A stretch of DNA of 35,688 bases from Micavibrio sp. UBA2705 (GCA_002354205.1 DELD01000015.1:1-35688), one strand, 5' to 3'; counted from the stretch's first letter, positions 24,737 through 34,538 are shown. Translations and numbers: made by a program. The notes: a model not told the origin generated them from the letters alone.

Positions 24737-27499
24737 ATGACAACACAGCAATCACATAATCTTACGGCAACACAAGATATAGAAATACTTGCCACAAGAA
24801 TGAAAGCCTTAATGCACAAACCAAATGTGCAAGCTTTCTTGGCCGAAGCTCCCGCCACACTAACACAAGGCAAAGACCTATACCAAATTGCGATGGAAGA
24901 CATCCAAGTTGCATTTGAGAATATATATAAAGAGCGCGAAGTTTATAAAGTGCCGCTGAATATATATAAAGCCATCCTAAGACACACAGACCCTGTCGCT
25001 TATAAAACACTGGATAACAGCGTTGATGTGACAGCACAAGCCGCGCCAAATGTTGACACAGCCGCAGATGAAGACGACAAAACGATTTACAATGAAGCTG
25101 GCCAAAACAAAACAACTGAGTTACAGCAATACTTCAAAAAGCGCTGCGATGAATCAGCGCCGGCTGAATATATTTTTGAAAAAGAATACCCACGTTATTT
25201 GCACATTCTTGCCAATAAAGTGGACATTGAAAGCATTGAAAGGCTCGCACAACAATACGTCAACATTCTTGCGTCAATTACTGATGCTGGCATCGAAGAT
25301 AGCCTGCAAAACGTATTTTCAAAAAACACCGACTTACAGCATAATGTACGCGACCTGATTGATGATCTGCTGGACGCGGATACAGACCCTGCGAATGAAA
25401 TTGAATTGGAAGACGACGAATCTTTCACGCAGCTTCACGACCAAGACCGTGTAGACGCTGATGAATCCGCCCCGCAATCTGAAGACTATGACGATTCACT
25501 CACTTCAACGAAGCTTCCAAAAAGTGTTGAAAGCTTCTTAAAGCTTTACGGTAAAGAATTACGCGATGAGACGCGCGATAAACACAATGCCCGCGTAAAA
25601 TACGCACAGCAAAATGACGTGGCATATGATGACATTCGCTTCACACCTGTTGATGAAGGCTTGCTTGATGTTGCGACAACATTAATGATGACGCCGACAC
25701 AATCCAGCATGATTATGATTGCTGAAAAAGGCATGGATACAAGCGGCATTGTCACGCGTCTATCTGAGCAGCTGTTCCACGATGCCGTCCCTGCCAAAAT
25801 TGGCGGCGCGCGCATCATTGAATTAGACCTTGAAAAAATGACCAATTATCTGTCAAAAACCCAAAGCGGCATTCAAGATCCTGACATTGATGAAGATGGC
25901 GTTGCGACCACAGCTTTAGAAGCCAAATTGCACATCTTATTCACATCAATTGACCACCACAACAAATCAGGTGAGCCTCCAATATTCTTATCTGTTAAGG
26001 GTTTTGAACAGGCAGTTAAGCCGAAATCCATTATGGGTGGAATGCTTGATGAATGGTTCACTTATTGGCTTGGCGATGACAAAGACTTACGCATCATTGC
26101 AGAAATGAGCAAAGACGGCTTAGAGAGCATCAAAAAAGATGCCCCTGACCTTTATAAGCGCCTAAGCACGCATAAACTAAAAGAGCCTACAGAAAAACAA
26201 GTTTCTGCGCGTATAAAAGACTGGATCACATTTGGTCGTGGCCGTCCGCTTACCGATAAATACACCATTAGCGATTCAATTATTGATGAAGCCGTCAAGC
26301 TATCGAACAAGCATCTTAGCAAAGAAGATGAAGCGCAGCCGGGGCAAACCGCAAGCATCCTGACTTTAGCAGCAACAGCAGCTGAAGTGCGCGGCTCTGA
26401 CGAGATTAGCCATGATGATGTTATTGATGCGATCATGACAAAATCTGGTAAATCACGCGACATGATTGAAACCAACAGCAATGAAAAAATGGCGACACTA
26501 AACGCAGCCGTAAAAGAGAATTTAATTAACCAAGACCATGCAATTGACCAAATTACACCTAAATTTGACCTCATCCGTATGGGACGTAAGCGTAAAAACA
26601 AGCCAATAGGCGTATTCATGTGCACAGGCCCAACAGGCGTTGGTAAAACAGAAGCTGCGAAACTTATCGCGGAACATTTAGGTGCAGGCTTAACCACATT
26701 GGATATGAGTAACTACACAGCCGATAACACAATAGCGCAAATTCTTGGCTCTCCTGCTGGTTATGTTGGCTATGGTGAAAAAACACCTCTCGAAGCTGTT
26801 GAAGACCACGACATTAACGTCGTATTACTTGATGAGTTTGAAAAGTCGCATCCTGAAATTTTCAAAGCCTTCATGTCTGCCTTTGACGAAGGCCGCATTC
26901 AACTGCGTCACAACAAAACGCTTAACTTTGAAAACACGCTTTTCTTACTGACATCAAATATTGGTGAACAGCATAAAAAAGACGTCAAAGGGGCACCAGG
27001 TTTTGCGGCGACATCGACAGAAAATATTCGCGATGAAGCGCGCCAAGAAGCAATTGATAAACGTTTTAAGCCAGAGTTTAAAAACCGTATTGATGGCATC
27101 TTGAATTTCAATGATTTGAATAAAGATTCAATCGCGCAAATTGCACGTTTAAAACTAGCAAAACTTGAAAAACGTTTTGCTGAAGAAAAACAGCATGGTG
27201 CATTTGAAATTTCTGATACCGCGTTTGAACAATTAACGACAATTGGTTTTGTTGATGGTATGGGCGCACGTCCATTAGAGCGCGCCATTGAGAACTATGT
27301 TGACTTACCGCTTGGTCAGTGGTGTTTAGAAAATGCCGATAAAGACCCAATGCAGTATAAATTCACGCTTGAAGCAATCTCTCCTGAAGTTAAACTCAAC
27401 GTGACGGAGCTTGAAGCACCAAAAGCAGCTACAGCGGCAAAAGTCACGCCAACCAATGATAATGGCAAAACAACCAATCCATCACAAAAACTTGGTTAA
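24737..27499 (+). CDS. Clp/Hsp100-type AAA+ ATPase with degenerate first ATPase domain
   Basis: 920 residues from ATG 24737 (AGGGAG 8 bases upstream; a TTG start at 24683 is less likely). The C-terminal D2 module is complete: Walker A GPTGVGKT (631-638, K637), Walker B VVLLDEFE (D699, E700), sensor 1 TSN, Arg finger FKPEFKNRID and sensor 2 GARPLERAIE. Where ClpA/ClpC D1 has Walker A there is AEKGMDTSG (329-337), and IFLSVKGFE replaces the Walker B, so D1 should not hydrolyse ATP. The N-terminal ~280 residues are helical and acidic and do not resemble Clp_N repeats. An APGF segment lies where ClpA has its IGL loop for ClpP. It is probably an unfoldase with its own substrate specificity; it is not standard ClpA, ClpB or ClpV. 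It is followed by its own terminator. Confidence 0.88.
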   Translation: MTTQQSHNLTATQDIEILATRMKALMHKPNVQAFLAEAPATLTQGKDLYQIAMEDIQVAFENIYKEREVYKVPLNIYKAILRHTDPVAYKTLDNSVDVTAQAAPNVDTAADEDDKTIYNEAGQNKTTELQQYFKKRCDESAPAEYIFEKEYPRYLHILANKVDIESIERLAQQYVNILASITDAGIEDSLQNVFSKNTDLQHNVRDLIDDLLDADTDPANEIELEDDESFTQLHDQDRVDADESAPQSEDYDDSLTSTKLPKSVESFLKLYGKELRDETRDKHNARVKYAQQNDVAYDDIRFTPVDEGLLDVATTLMMTPTQSSMIMIAEKGMDTSGIVTRLSEQLFHDAVPAKIGGARIIELDLEKMTNYLSKTQSGIQDPDIDEDGVATTALEAKLHILFTSIDHHNKSGEPPIFLSVKGFEQAVKPKSIMGGMLDEWFTYWLGDDKDLRIIAEMSKDGLESIKKDAPDLYKRLSTHKLKEPTEKQVSARIKDWITFGRGRPLTDKYTISDSIIDEAVKLSNKHLSKEDEAQPGQTASILTLAATAAEVRGSDEISHDDVIDAIMTKSGKSRDMIETNSNEKMATLNAAVKENLINQDHAIDQITPKFDLIRMGRKRKNKPIGVFMCTGPTGVGKTEAAKLIAEHLGAGLTTLDMSNYTADNTIAQILGSPAGYVGYGEKTPLEAVEDHDINVVLLDEFEKSHPEIFKAFMSAFDEGRIQLRHNKTLNFENTLFLLTSNIGEQHKKDVKGAPGFAATSTENIRDEARQEAIDKRFKPEFKNRIDGILNFNDLNKDSIAQIARLKLAKLEKRFAEEKQHGAFEISDTAFEQLTTIGFVDGMGARPLERAIENYVDLPLGQWCLENADKDPMQYKFTLEAISPEVKLNVTELEAPKAATAAKVTPTNDNGKTTNPSQKLG

Positions 27500-27526
27500 G
27501 CGATAAAATTATATATTATTCGATAA

Positions 27527-27560
27527 AAAAAGCCCTGCCAGATATTTGGCGGGGCTTTTA
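27527..27560 (+). terminator. Terminator of the Clp-like gene
   Basis: AAAAGCCCTGCC pairs with GGCGGGGCTTTT (one G-T pair) around AGATATTT, about 30 bases after the stop, followed by a short T/A tract. Confidence 0.88.
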
Positions 27561-27597
27561 TTGTGCCTATGTCGTCTGCCAGAAAAAAACCAACAAA

Positions 27598-27628
27598 AAA
27601 CCGCTCCCAAAAGAGCGGCTTTTATAAA
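27598..27628 (-). terminator. Terminator of rpsU
   Basis: On the minus strand GCCGCTC and GAGCGGT pair around TTTTGG, followed by TTTTTTG, about 35 bases after the rpsU stop. A-richness on the other side could let it back up the Clp-gene terminator. Confidence 0.85.
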
Positions 27629-27661
27629 ACTAAAATACTAGGGGTGTTCCCTTGTAAGGGC

Positions 27662-27859
27662 CTAGTCTCTGCGACGTTTGCGTTCTAGCTTACGCCAGCG
27701 ACGAACGGCTTCGGCTGCTTCACGCGCTTTTTTCTCAGATGGCTTCTCATAGTTACGACGAAGTTTCATCTCGCGGAAAATGCCTTCACGTTGCATCTTC
27801 TTCTTTAAAGCTTTCAGCGCCTGATCAACATTGTTATCACGAACATTTACGCTTACCAC
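27662..27859 (-). CDS. rpsU: 30S ribosomal protein S21
   Basis: 65 residues of S21, a small basic protein of the 30S platform near the 16S rRNA 3' end, which helps mRNA binding. The family sequence [16 protein letters not shown] is near the N-terminus, and the C-terminus is a highly basic helix ([11 protein letters not shown]). I place the start at GTG 27859 because AGGTG lies about 7 bases before it and because S21 normally begins Met-Val just ahead of the VRDNN motif; GTG 27868 would add three residues. Monocistronic, with its own terminator. Confidence 0.96.
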   Translation of the reverse strand: MVSVNVRDNNVDQALKALKKKMQREGIFREMKLRRNYEKPSEKKAREAAEAVRRWRKLERKRRRD

Positions 27860-27961
27860 TTTATTCACCTACTTTCTGGTTGGTTTAGATTAAAAAGCTT
27901 TATAAAAAACTATAAAGCCGTATGCTGTTTATCAATTCTACACATAAAAAGCAAAAGAAAA

Positions 27962-29635
27962 ATGAAGATTAAACATATTTTATTAGCATTATTGCCTTTA
28001 TCTATAATCATGCTTGGCTGCCTTAACGCCCATGCATATGAAATCCAGCCCGAACAAAACACAAAGCTGTTAAACAAAACGCAATACAGCCAAGTCGCGA
28101 TGAGCACATCCGAAATGGTTGTCACCGCACACCCGCTTGCCACTGCCGCGGCGCAAGACATCCTCGCTAAAGGCGGTAACGCCGCAGATGCCGCCATCGC
28201 AGCGCAGCTTGTTCTAGGCCTTGTTGAGCCACAATCATCAGGCCTTGGCGGCGGCGGGTTCGCACTTTATTATCAGGCTAATACGAATAAACTCTATACG
28301 CTTGATGCCCGCGAAACGGCGCCGCAAAGTGCCGATGAGAAGATGTTTTTAAATGTAAATGGCGCGCCGCTAGACTTTTTCAGCGCATCTACATCAAAAA
28401 AATCCATTGGCATCCCTGCTATCCCAACCTTGCTGTTCACGCTTAGCCAAGAATTTGGCACAAAAAGCCTCTGGAAAGAAAGCTTTGAACGTGCCATTAG
28501 CTTATCAAGCCTTGGCTTTGATATAACGCCGCGCCTAGCCGATTCTGTTGAAAAACACAAAGACCGTTTAATGAAAAACAGGTCATATCTTTACTTCACC
28601 AATGAACGCGGTACGCAAATCCAAACTGGTGATCGCCTTATTAACCAAGACTATGCCAAGACCTTAAAAGATTTTCGCGACATTGGCCCTAAAACCATAT
28701 CGCCTCATTATGAATTAAAAAGCCGTGAGAATTTATGCGGGACTTACCGCAGCTATACAATCTGCTCGATGCCTGAGCCTTCATCAGGCGGCCTAACCCT
28801 ACTCTCCATTTTACGAATGATTGAACCTTACGACCTTGGCAGCGCGCCGAATGCAGAGGCCTATCACCTCTACCTCGAAGCATCAAAACTCGCCTTTGCT
28901 GACCGTAATCAATATATGGCAGATGCCGATTTTGTCGACACGCCAGGCAAAAGCCTTATTCAGCCAGAATATTTAGCGCAAAGACGCGCCCTGATAAACC
29001 CCGCCGGCGCAAACCCTGCGCCAAGCTATGGCACACCACTTAACTGGGGCGACGCTGCTAAGCCAGATCATAGCGGCCCCGAAGAAGGCGGCACAACGCA
29101 TATCAGCATCGTCGATAAATTCGGCAATGCCGCTTCACTAACAAGCTCTATTGAATTTGCTTTTGGCAGTGGCTACATGAAAAACGGCTATTTCCTCAAC
29201 AATCAGCTTACCGATTTTTCTTTTATCGCCGAAAAAGACGGACAGAAAGTTGCAAACCGCGTACAGGCAGGTAAACGCCCGCGTTCATCAATGAGCCCTG
29301 TGATTGTTTTTGACCAAAGCAATAAGCCAATCCTGATTATTGGCTCAGCCGGCGGCAGCCGCATTATTGGTTACGTCGCGCAGCGCCTTATCTCTATACT
29401 CGATTGGCACATCCCTGCCGCGCAAGCTCTGGCGATGCCATCCATATTAGCGCGCAGTACAGCGGTCGAAGCAGAGAATGGTTTTGATCCGAAGATCTTA
29501 AAACAGTTACAGGCCAAAGGCCACAATATCAGCCAAGCGCCTTTAAATAGCGGCCTGACATTAATTCATTATCAAGACGGACGTTATATCGGCGCGGCTG
29601 ACCCGCGCCGTGAGGGCACAGCATCAGGGCGTTAA
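27962..29635 (+). CDS. ggt: Gamma-glutamyltransferase (exported)
   Basis: 557 residues. It cleaves or transfers the gamma-glutamyl group of glutathione and related peptides in the periplasm. The precursor cuts itself in two before T378 (GGTTHIS motif), which becomes the nucleophile of the small subunit. GGNAADAAIA (about residues 60-69), LNNQLTDF and GSAGGSRIIGY are family signatures. The N-terminus is a signal peptide; LGC at about 19-21 leaves open a lipoprotein alternative to cleavage after AHA. It ends 9 bases from the convergent gckA with no visible terminator between. A related acylase of the same Ntn family cannot be fully excluded. Confidence 0.94.
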   Translation: MKIKHILLALLPLSIIMLGCLNAHAYEIQPEQNTKLLNKTQYSQVAMSTSEMVVTAHPLATAAAQDILAKGGNAADAAIAAQLVLGLVEPQSSGLGGGGFALYYQANTNKLYTLDARETAPQSADEKMFLNVNGAPLDFFSASTSKKSIGIPAIPTLLFTLSQEFGTKSLWKESFERAISLSSLGFDITPRLADSVEKHKDRLMKNRSYLYFTNERGTQIQTGDRLINQDYAKTLKDFRDIGPKTISPHYELKSRENLCGTYRSYTICSMPEPSSGGLTLLSILRMIEPYDLGSAPNAEAYHLYLEASKLAFADRNQYMADADFVDTPGKSLIQPEYLAQRRALINPAGANPAPSYGTPLNWGDAAKPDHSGPEEGGTTHISIVDKFGNAASLTSSIEFAFGSGYMKNGYFLNNQLTDFSFIAEKDGQKVANRVQAGKRPRSSMSPVIVFDQSNKPILIIGSAGGSRIIGYVAQRLISILDWHIPAAQALAMPSILARSTAVEAENGFDPKILKQLQAKGHNISQAPLNSGLTLIHYQDGRYIGAADPRREGTASGR

Positions 29636-29644
29636 TGCCACATG

Positions 29645-30907
29645 TTAAGCTGCGATATAGATTGCGCGGAAATCATTTACGTTAGTTTGCGTTGGCCCTG
29701 TGACAAGCAGGCCGTCAACACGTTCAAAGAAGCCATAGGAATCGTTATTCGCAATATAGCTTTCTATATCCAGCCCTTTTTGCCGCGCTTTATCGGCTAG
29801 CGCAGCGTAGAAAAACGCGCCTGCATTATCTTCGCTACCATCAATGCCATCTGTATCTGCGGATAGGCCGTAAATATGCTTTTGAGCGCCTAGCGCCTTT
29901 AAAGCCTCAAGTGCAAACTGACCATTATTACCGCCGCGTCCGTCGCCGCGCACATGTACGGTCGTCTCGCCGCCTGATAAAATTAAACACGGCGCACTAT
30001 ATTCACTGATTTTCACCATATGCATTCGTGCGCATTCACCGCTTTCGCCCTCTAACGCATCTGATAAAATATGAACATCAATGCCGCGCTCGCGGGCAAG
30101 TGCCGCCGCCGCATCCAATGACATTTTCGCGCTCGCAATAACAAATATATCCTGATGCACAATTGGGCTGTCATTGTCCGATGTATCATCCTGACTTAGA
30201 TAAGCCCTTAACGCAGACGGCACGGCGATATTATAGCGTTTTATCAGCGCCAAGGCTTCCGCGTTAGATGATTTGCTCGCTAGCGTCGGCGCAGATGCGA
30301 TGCTGCTCACATCATCTCCCGCAACATCAGATATAATCAGCGTGTGCAAATGTGCAGGCGCGATCATTTCGCCAAGGCCGCCGCCTTTAATTTTTGATAT
30401 TTTCTTCCGAATAATATTCATATGCTGTATCGGTGCACCACTTTTAAGCAGCGCATCATTAATCTGCGCTTTCTCTGCGAAGCTTATACAGTCTATCGGC
30501 TGCACCAATAAAGCAGAGCCCCCGCCTGAGATTAAACAAACAACCAAATCATTTTCCGTCAACTTAGCCGCGCGCAAGAAATTAATCAGCTGCCCCGTTG
30601 CCTCAAGCCCTGCCGTATCAGGCACAGGATGCGCCGCTTCTAAAATTTTAATATGTTCACAAGGCGCGCTGTAACCATAGCGCGTAATCACAATGCCCGA
30701 AAGCGGGTGCGTGTCATGATGCGCCCAGCTACGCTCAAAAGACTGTGCCATCTGCGCCGACGCTTTGCCCGCCCCGACAACAAAGACACGCCCGCTCTGA
30801 CGCGGCTTAGGCATATGTAGCGGTACGGATTTACTTGGCTGCGCCGCTGCGACCGCGGCATCATAGAGTTCACGCAGGAAAACTAACGGGTCAGAAACAA
30901 CCATCAT
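29645..30907 (-). CDS. gckA: Glycerate 2-kinase (GckA/TtuD, MOFRL family)
   Basis: 420 residues: an N-terminal DUF4147 domain with VVGAGKASAQMA (about 41-52) and a C-terminal MOFRL domain with SGGETTVHVRGDGRGGNNGQ and LSADTDGIDG. It phosphorylates D-glycerate, usually to 2-phosphoglycerate, feeding glycerate, glyoxylate or tartrate carbon into glycolysis. Its ATG overlaps the nitroreductase stop (TAATG), so translation is probably coupled. A second ATG follows directly. It closes the operon-like run that starts at purH. Confidence 0.94.
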   Translation of the reverse strand: MMVVSDPLVFLRELYDAAVAAAQPSKSVPLHMPKPRQSGRVFVVGAGKASAQMAQSFERSWAHHDTHPLSGIVITRYGYSAPCEHIKILEAAHPVPDTAGLEATGQLINFLRAAKLTENDLVVCLISGGGSALLVQPIDCISFAEKAQINDALLKSGAPIQHMNIIRKKISKIKGGGLGEMIAPAHLHTLIISDVAGDDVSSIASAPTLASKSSNAEALALIKRYNIAVPSALRAYLSQDDTSDNDSPIVHQDIFVIASAKMSLDAAAALARERGIDVHILSDALEGESGECARMHMVKISEYSAPCLILSGGETTVHVRGDGRGGNNGQFALEALKALGAQKHIYGLSADTDGIDGSEDNAGAFFYAALADKARQKGLDIESYIANNDSYGFFERVDGLLVTGPTQTNVNDFRAIYIAA

Positions 30908-31590
30908 TATTCACCCTTCAAGCCAAAAATACGCGCATCAGGAACATCAAATTTATCTTTATCGTAGAGATCATCGCCCTTGCGCAAAGGCTGCACACCA
31001 TCCCAATATGTCGTAATCATATCCATTTCAGGACGTGGGCGGCCTTCTGGTTGCTGCGCTGCCTTGCCAATATACATTACGCCTGCGATATTATCGCGAC
31101 CATCAAGGCCAAGCTTACTGCGGAACGTATCATTATAACTATACCATTCCGTCAACCAGTTACCGGCATAACCAAGCGCATTGGCCGCAAGCAACATGTT
31201 TTGACAAACTGCGCCCGCAGAAAGGAATTGTTCCCACAGTGCATGTTTGCCTTTACGCATACGCGACACCACCATGATAACCAATGGCGCGCGCAAAAAA
31301 CGCTCCGCTTCCAAATCAAGCTTGGCAGGGCTCGCATCAGGGTCTTCAGTTTTATATGCTTCACGCAGTATCGAGCCCACTTCGCGGCGCTTATCTCCAT
31401 CAAACACAACAAAATACCACGGCATTAATTTTCCGTGGTCAGGGACGCGCGCGGCAGTTTTTAGAATCGTATCGATTTCATCGCGGCTTGGCGCAACGTC
31501 ATTCATATATTTCACAGATAAAGATCGGCGTGATTGTAAATATTCAAGCACATTCGCATTTGCAATACCCGCACAATTTTTCTCACTCAT
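30907..31590 (-). CDS. NAD(P)H-dependent nitroreductase family flavoprotein
   Basis: 227 residues from ATG 31590, with AGGGA about 7 bases upstream. A longer frame to 31776 would overlap dsbB and adds a sequence with no nitroreductase similarity. RRSLS near the N-terminus contacts FMN in this family, and AARVPDHGKLMPWYFVV plus a C-terminal GKAAQQPEGRPRPE-type segment place it with YdjA/RutE-like proteins. The natural substrate is unknown. It lies 13 bases after dsbB and overlaps gckA by one base, so it is cotranscribed. Confidence 0.92.
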   Translation of the reverse strand: MSEKNCAGIANANVLEYLQSRRSLSVKYMNDVAPSRDEIDTILKTAARVPDHGKLMPWYFVVFDGDKRREVGSILREAYKTEDPDASPAKLDLEAERFLRAPLVIMVVSRMRKGKHALWEQFLSAGAVCQNMLLAANALGYAGNWLTEWYSYNDTFRSKLGLDGRDNIAGVMYIGKAAQQPEGRPRPEMDMITTYWDGVQPLRKGDDLYDKDKFDVPDARIFGLKGE

Positions 31591-31603
31591 AATGCGTCCC
31601 TGT

Positions 31604-32140
31604 TTATTTTGTTTTTGGTTCTTTGTGTTTAAGCGTTTTCGTAAAGACAATTGCGCAATAAACGGCAACGCCCAAGCAGAAAATAAAATTATAATTCGCC
31701 ATAGATAACCCCAATATAGGATCCGCCCATGGAATTTCATCGCAGCGGGCAATCGGCGCCGATTTAATACGCTCAAGTATCTCAGCCATCGAACCCGTCA
31801 TATCGGGCGCAGAGCAGCCCTCTAGCCCCTTCCACCACTTGCGCTCCACGCCTGTGTGAAAACCTGCTATAACTGTATTGGCTAGGAATGTCAGGCCAAG
31901 CAGCCCCAATGCGCCATTACGCAGAGCGATAAAATTCTTACGCTCCGCATACAGGCCGCAGAGACCAATAAGAATCGCGACAACAAAAGGAACGCGTTGA
32001 TAGATACAAAGCTGGCATGGGTGCAAACCAAAGGCATATTGCGCGATAAGCGCGCTAGCCAATGCCGCAATAGAGAATAGCATCAAAACCAGAAAGATAA
32101 ATGGCGTAGAAAATACGCGCTCCAAAATATGTCTACTCAC
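31604..32140 (-). CDS. dsbB: Disulfide bond formation protein DsbB family
   Basis: 178 residues with four predicted membrane helices (about 10-33, 43-62, 70-90 and 145-167). CQLC (about residues 42-45) is the first redox pair facing the periplasm, and Cys in GCSAPD and ARCDEIPW form the second. It reoxidises DsbA and passes electrons to quinone. The start is GTG at 32140 with GGGA about 5 bases upstream. No dsbA is in the window. It sits in the purH-exoD-dsbB-nitroreductase-gckA run. Confidence 0.93.
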   Translation of the reverse strand: MSRHILERVFSTPFIFLVLMLFSIAALASALIAQYAFGLHPCQLCIYQRVPFVVAILIGLCGLYAERKNFIALRNGALGLLGLTFLANTVIAGFHTGVERKWWKGLEGCSAPDMTGSMAEILERIKSAPIARCDEIPWADPILGLSMANYNFIFCLGVAVYCAIVFTKTLKHKEPKTK

Positions 32141-32176
32141 TATAATCCCGTTCCATCTATAGTTAAATACAGCCGC

Positions 32177-32827
32177 TTAGTTTAAGAGTGATTTAATAAA
32201 TTCTTTAAGCATATCAACCCCTTCAAGGCCGAAATATATTAATAATGAATATAAAACAACTACCCACACAAGGCCAATAACCGCCCCTGCCATGACCGCC
32301 AAACCATCACGCATCAAAACGCCAATCGACATTAACGCAATCGCAAAGCTTGGTACTGTATTCGATAATGGTATCGGCACGGTTACACTCAGCGCCATAA
32401 TAAATCCGCAAAGGCCAATAATACGCGAAAACACACCCTGCGTTATAAAACCAAGGCGCGGCGCAATAATTTTTTCTGCGCGTTTCACCCAAGGCTCAGC
32501 CCCCGCAATCATCGCTTTTAATTTATCTGTATTGAATGACTTTCTCTTTATTCTTTCTGGCAGCCACAATTTACGGCGGCCTATCATTTGTTGAAAAGTC
32601 AAAATCATCAAAGGCAGCGCGATCAAAAGATTAATTCCTGGCGGTACAGGCAGCGGCAATGCAGCAGGCAGCGCAAAGATAAACAACAGAGCACCAAATC
32701 CACGTTCATGCAACGCCGTGATAATATCCTGCACAGATGTCGTTTCATTGATTAGCGCGGCTTCAAAATCAATCAATAATTGCGATAAGCCGCGCGGCTT
32801 TTCTTCCTCAATAATCACGTGGGACAT
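32177..32827 (-). CDS. Exopolysaccharide synthesis protein ExoD family
   Basis: 216 residues with several membrane helices (roughly 50-80, 130-155, 160-200) and the ExoD core including FIFALPAALPLPVPPGIN. In Rhizobium, exoD affects exopolysaccharide production and alkaline tolerance; the biochemical role is not known. No polysaccharide genes are near, so the name gives family only. GGTGAAG precedes the ATG. Confidence 0.93.
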   Translation of the reverse strand: MSHVIIEEEKPRGLSQLLIDFEAALINETTSVQDIITALHERGFGALLFIFALPAALPLPVPPGINLLIALPLMILTFQQMIGRRKLWLPERIKRKSFNTDKLKAMIAGAEPWVKRAEKIIAPRLGFITQGVFSRIIGLCGFIMALSVTVPIPLSNTVPSFAIALMSIGVLMRDGLAVMAGAVIGLVWVVVLYSLLIYFGLEGVDMLKEFIKSLLN

Positions 32828-32874
32828 GCTTCACCATATATATGAGCAAGGCTCAAAATTAAGCCGATAGAATA

Positions 32875-34491
32875 TTAATGCCTGAAATGGCGTGTCTTTG
32901 TAAAGACCATTGCGATTGCCCGGTCATCTGCTGCGGTGATAACTTCTTCATCACGCATAGAACCGCCGGGCTGAATGACTGCCGTTACCCCTGCATCTGC
33001 CGCTGCAATTAAACTATCCGCAAAAGGGAAAAAACCATCAGAGGCCACTACGGAGTTTTTCAAAATGGAATGTTCAAGCTCGAGCGCCACCGAGATATTT
33101 TGCGCCTTTTCCGCGGCTATCCGCGCGGCATCAATACGGCTGGTCTGACCGCCACCTATGCCCAATGTCTGTTTATTTTTTGCATAAACAATTGCGTTTG
33201 AACTAACAAACTTACAGACGTTAAACGCAAAGATTAAATCTTCCATTTCACGTTCTGTCGGGCCGCGCTCTGTCACTATTTCAACATCATCCGCTGTAAT
33301 AAAAATATCGTCGCTTTGCTGAACAAGGAAACCGCCAGAGACGCTACGTACCAACATGCCCTTGGCAGATTCGCGGCTCATCTCGCCAGTTGCAATAACG
33401 CTTAACTTTTCATGTGCGGACAGAAAATCGACCGCGTCACTTTCAAAAGATGGCGCAATAATAATCTGCGTGTAAGTGTTCATAATTTGGCGCGCGGTTT
33501 CAAGGTCAAGCGGCACATTTAATGCCACGCAGCCACCATATGCACTTCGAGGATCATAAATAAGCGCATTGTTATAGGCCTCTAATGCACTCCCCCCACA
33601 GGCTACGCCGCATGGGTTAGTGTGTTTGACAATCACGGCGCTTGGCAGATCAAAACTCGATACGATTTTAAAGGCCGCTTCTGCGTCTAAAATATTATTA
33701 TAAGACAGCGCCTGCCCTTGTATCTGTTTGCCGTTCACAATACCTGCGGCCTTATCGCCGTTATTATATAATGCGGCTTGCTGCTGCGGGTTTTCACCAT
33801 AGCGCAGGACATTTTCTAAAGTGCCTGAAAGACTATAGCGTGATGGAAAATCGCCATCCGTGCTCGCCCCCATAAACCAGCTTGAGATATTCGCATCATA
33901 TGTCGCGGTCAGCGAAAACGCATTTGCCGCTAAACGCTTACGTACAGATTGCGTCACTGCGCCTTCATGAATGTCTAAATCTTTCAGCACTAATTGATAA
34001 TCTTTAGGCGCCGTAAGCACGGCAACATGCTTATAATTCTTTGCCGCTGAGCGGATCATCGCAAGACCGCCTATATCAATATTATCAAGGCATTTATCTT
34101 CGTCATCACTTTCTGCAACCACATCGACAAACGGATATAAATTCACAACGACAAGGTCAATTTGCTTAATGTCATGTGACTTTAATGCATATTGATGCGC
34201 ATTTTTATCACGCTGCGCTAAAATACCGCCATGAATTTTAGGGTGCAGAGTTTTAACCCGCCCCTCCATTAATTCAGGCATACCTGTGAAATCAGAAATC
34301 TCTTCGCAGGGAAAATCTTTGCTTTTCAAATAATCGCATGTGCCTTGAGTCGCAATAATCTCAACATTATTTTTAACCAAAGCTGTTGCGAGTTCATCTA
34401 TCCCCGTTTTATTCGCAACGGAAATCAAAGCGCGTTTAAGACGCACTGAGCCTGGATCTTTAATAATGGTGCTTTCTTCAGGCTGGTCCAT
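32875..34491 (-). CDS. purH: Bifunctional AICAR formyltransferase / IMP cyclohydrolase
   Basis: 538 residues, normal length. It performs the last two steps of de novo IMP synthesis. The N-terminal ~200 residues are the MGS-fold cyclohydrolase (RALISVANKTGI, then EGRVKTLHPKIHGG). The C-terminal region is the transformylase (RYGENPQQQAA, KHTNPCG, GGGQTSR, DGFFPFADS). The first ~17 residues before the conserved start are a little longer than in E. coli. There is no strong ribosome binding site. It is the promoter-proximal gene of the tight minus-strand run that ends with gckA. Confidence 0.98.
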   Translation of the reverse strand: MDQPEESTIIKDPGSVRLKRALISVANKTGIDELATALVKNNVEIIATQGTCDYLKSKDFPCEEISDFTGMPELMEGRVKTLHPKIHGGILAQRDKNAHQYALKSHDIKQIDLVVVNLYPFVDVVAESDDEDKCLDNIDIGGLAMIRSAAKNYKHVAVLTAPKDYQLVLKDLDIHEGAVTQSVRKRLAANAFSLTATYDANISSWFMGASTDGDFPSRYSLSGTLENVLRYGENPQQQAALYNNGDKAAGIVNGKQIQGQALSYNNILDAEAAFKIVSSFDLPSAVIVKHTNPCGVACGGSALEAYNNALIYDPRSAYGGCVALNVPLDLETARQIMNTYTQIIIAPSFESDAVDFLSAHEKLSVIATGEMSRESAKGMLVRSVSGGFLVQQSDDIFITADDVEIVTERGPTEREMEDLIFAFNVCKFVSSNAIVYAKNKQTLGIGGGQTSRIDAARIAAEKAQNISVALELEHSILKNSVVASDGFFPFADSLIAAADAGVTAVIQPGGSMRDEEVITAADDRAIAMVFTKTRHFRH

Positions 34492-34538
34492 AGCAAAAAT
34501 TTCTTCTTTATATCAGGTGGGTTAACGACGCGGATATT

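Noticed and set aside
31591..31776. N-terminal extension of the nitroreductase
   Set aside because: It overlaps the conserved end of dsbB and lacks family similarity; ATG 31590 has a good ribosome binding site.
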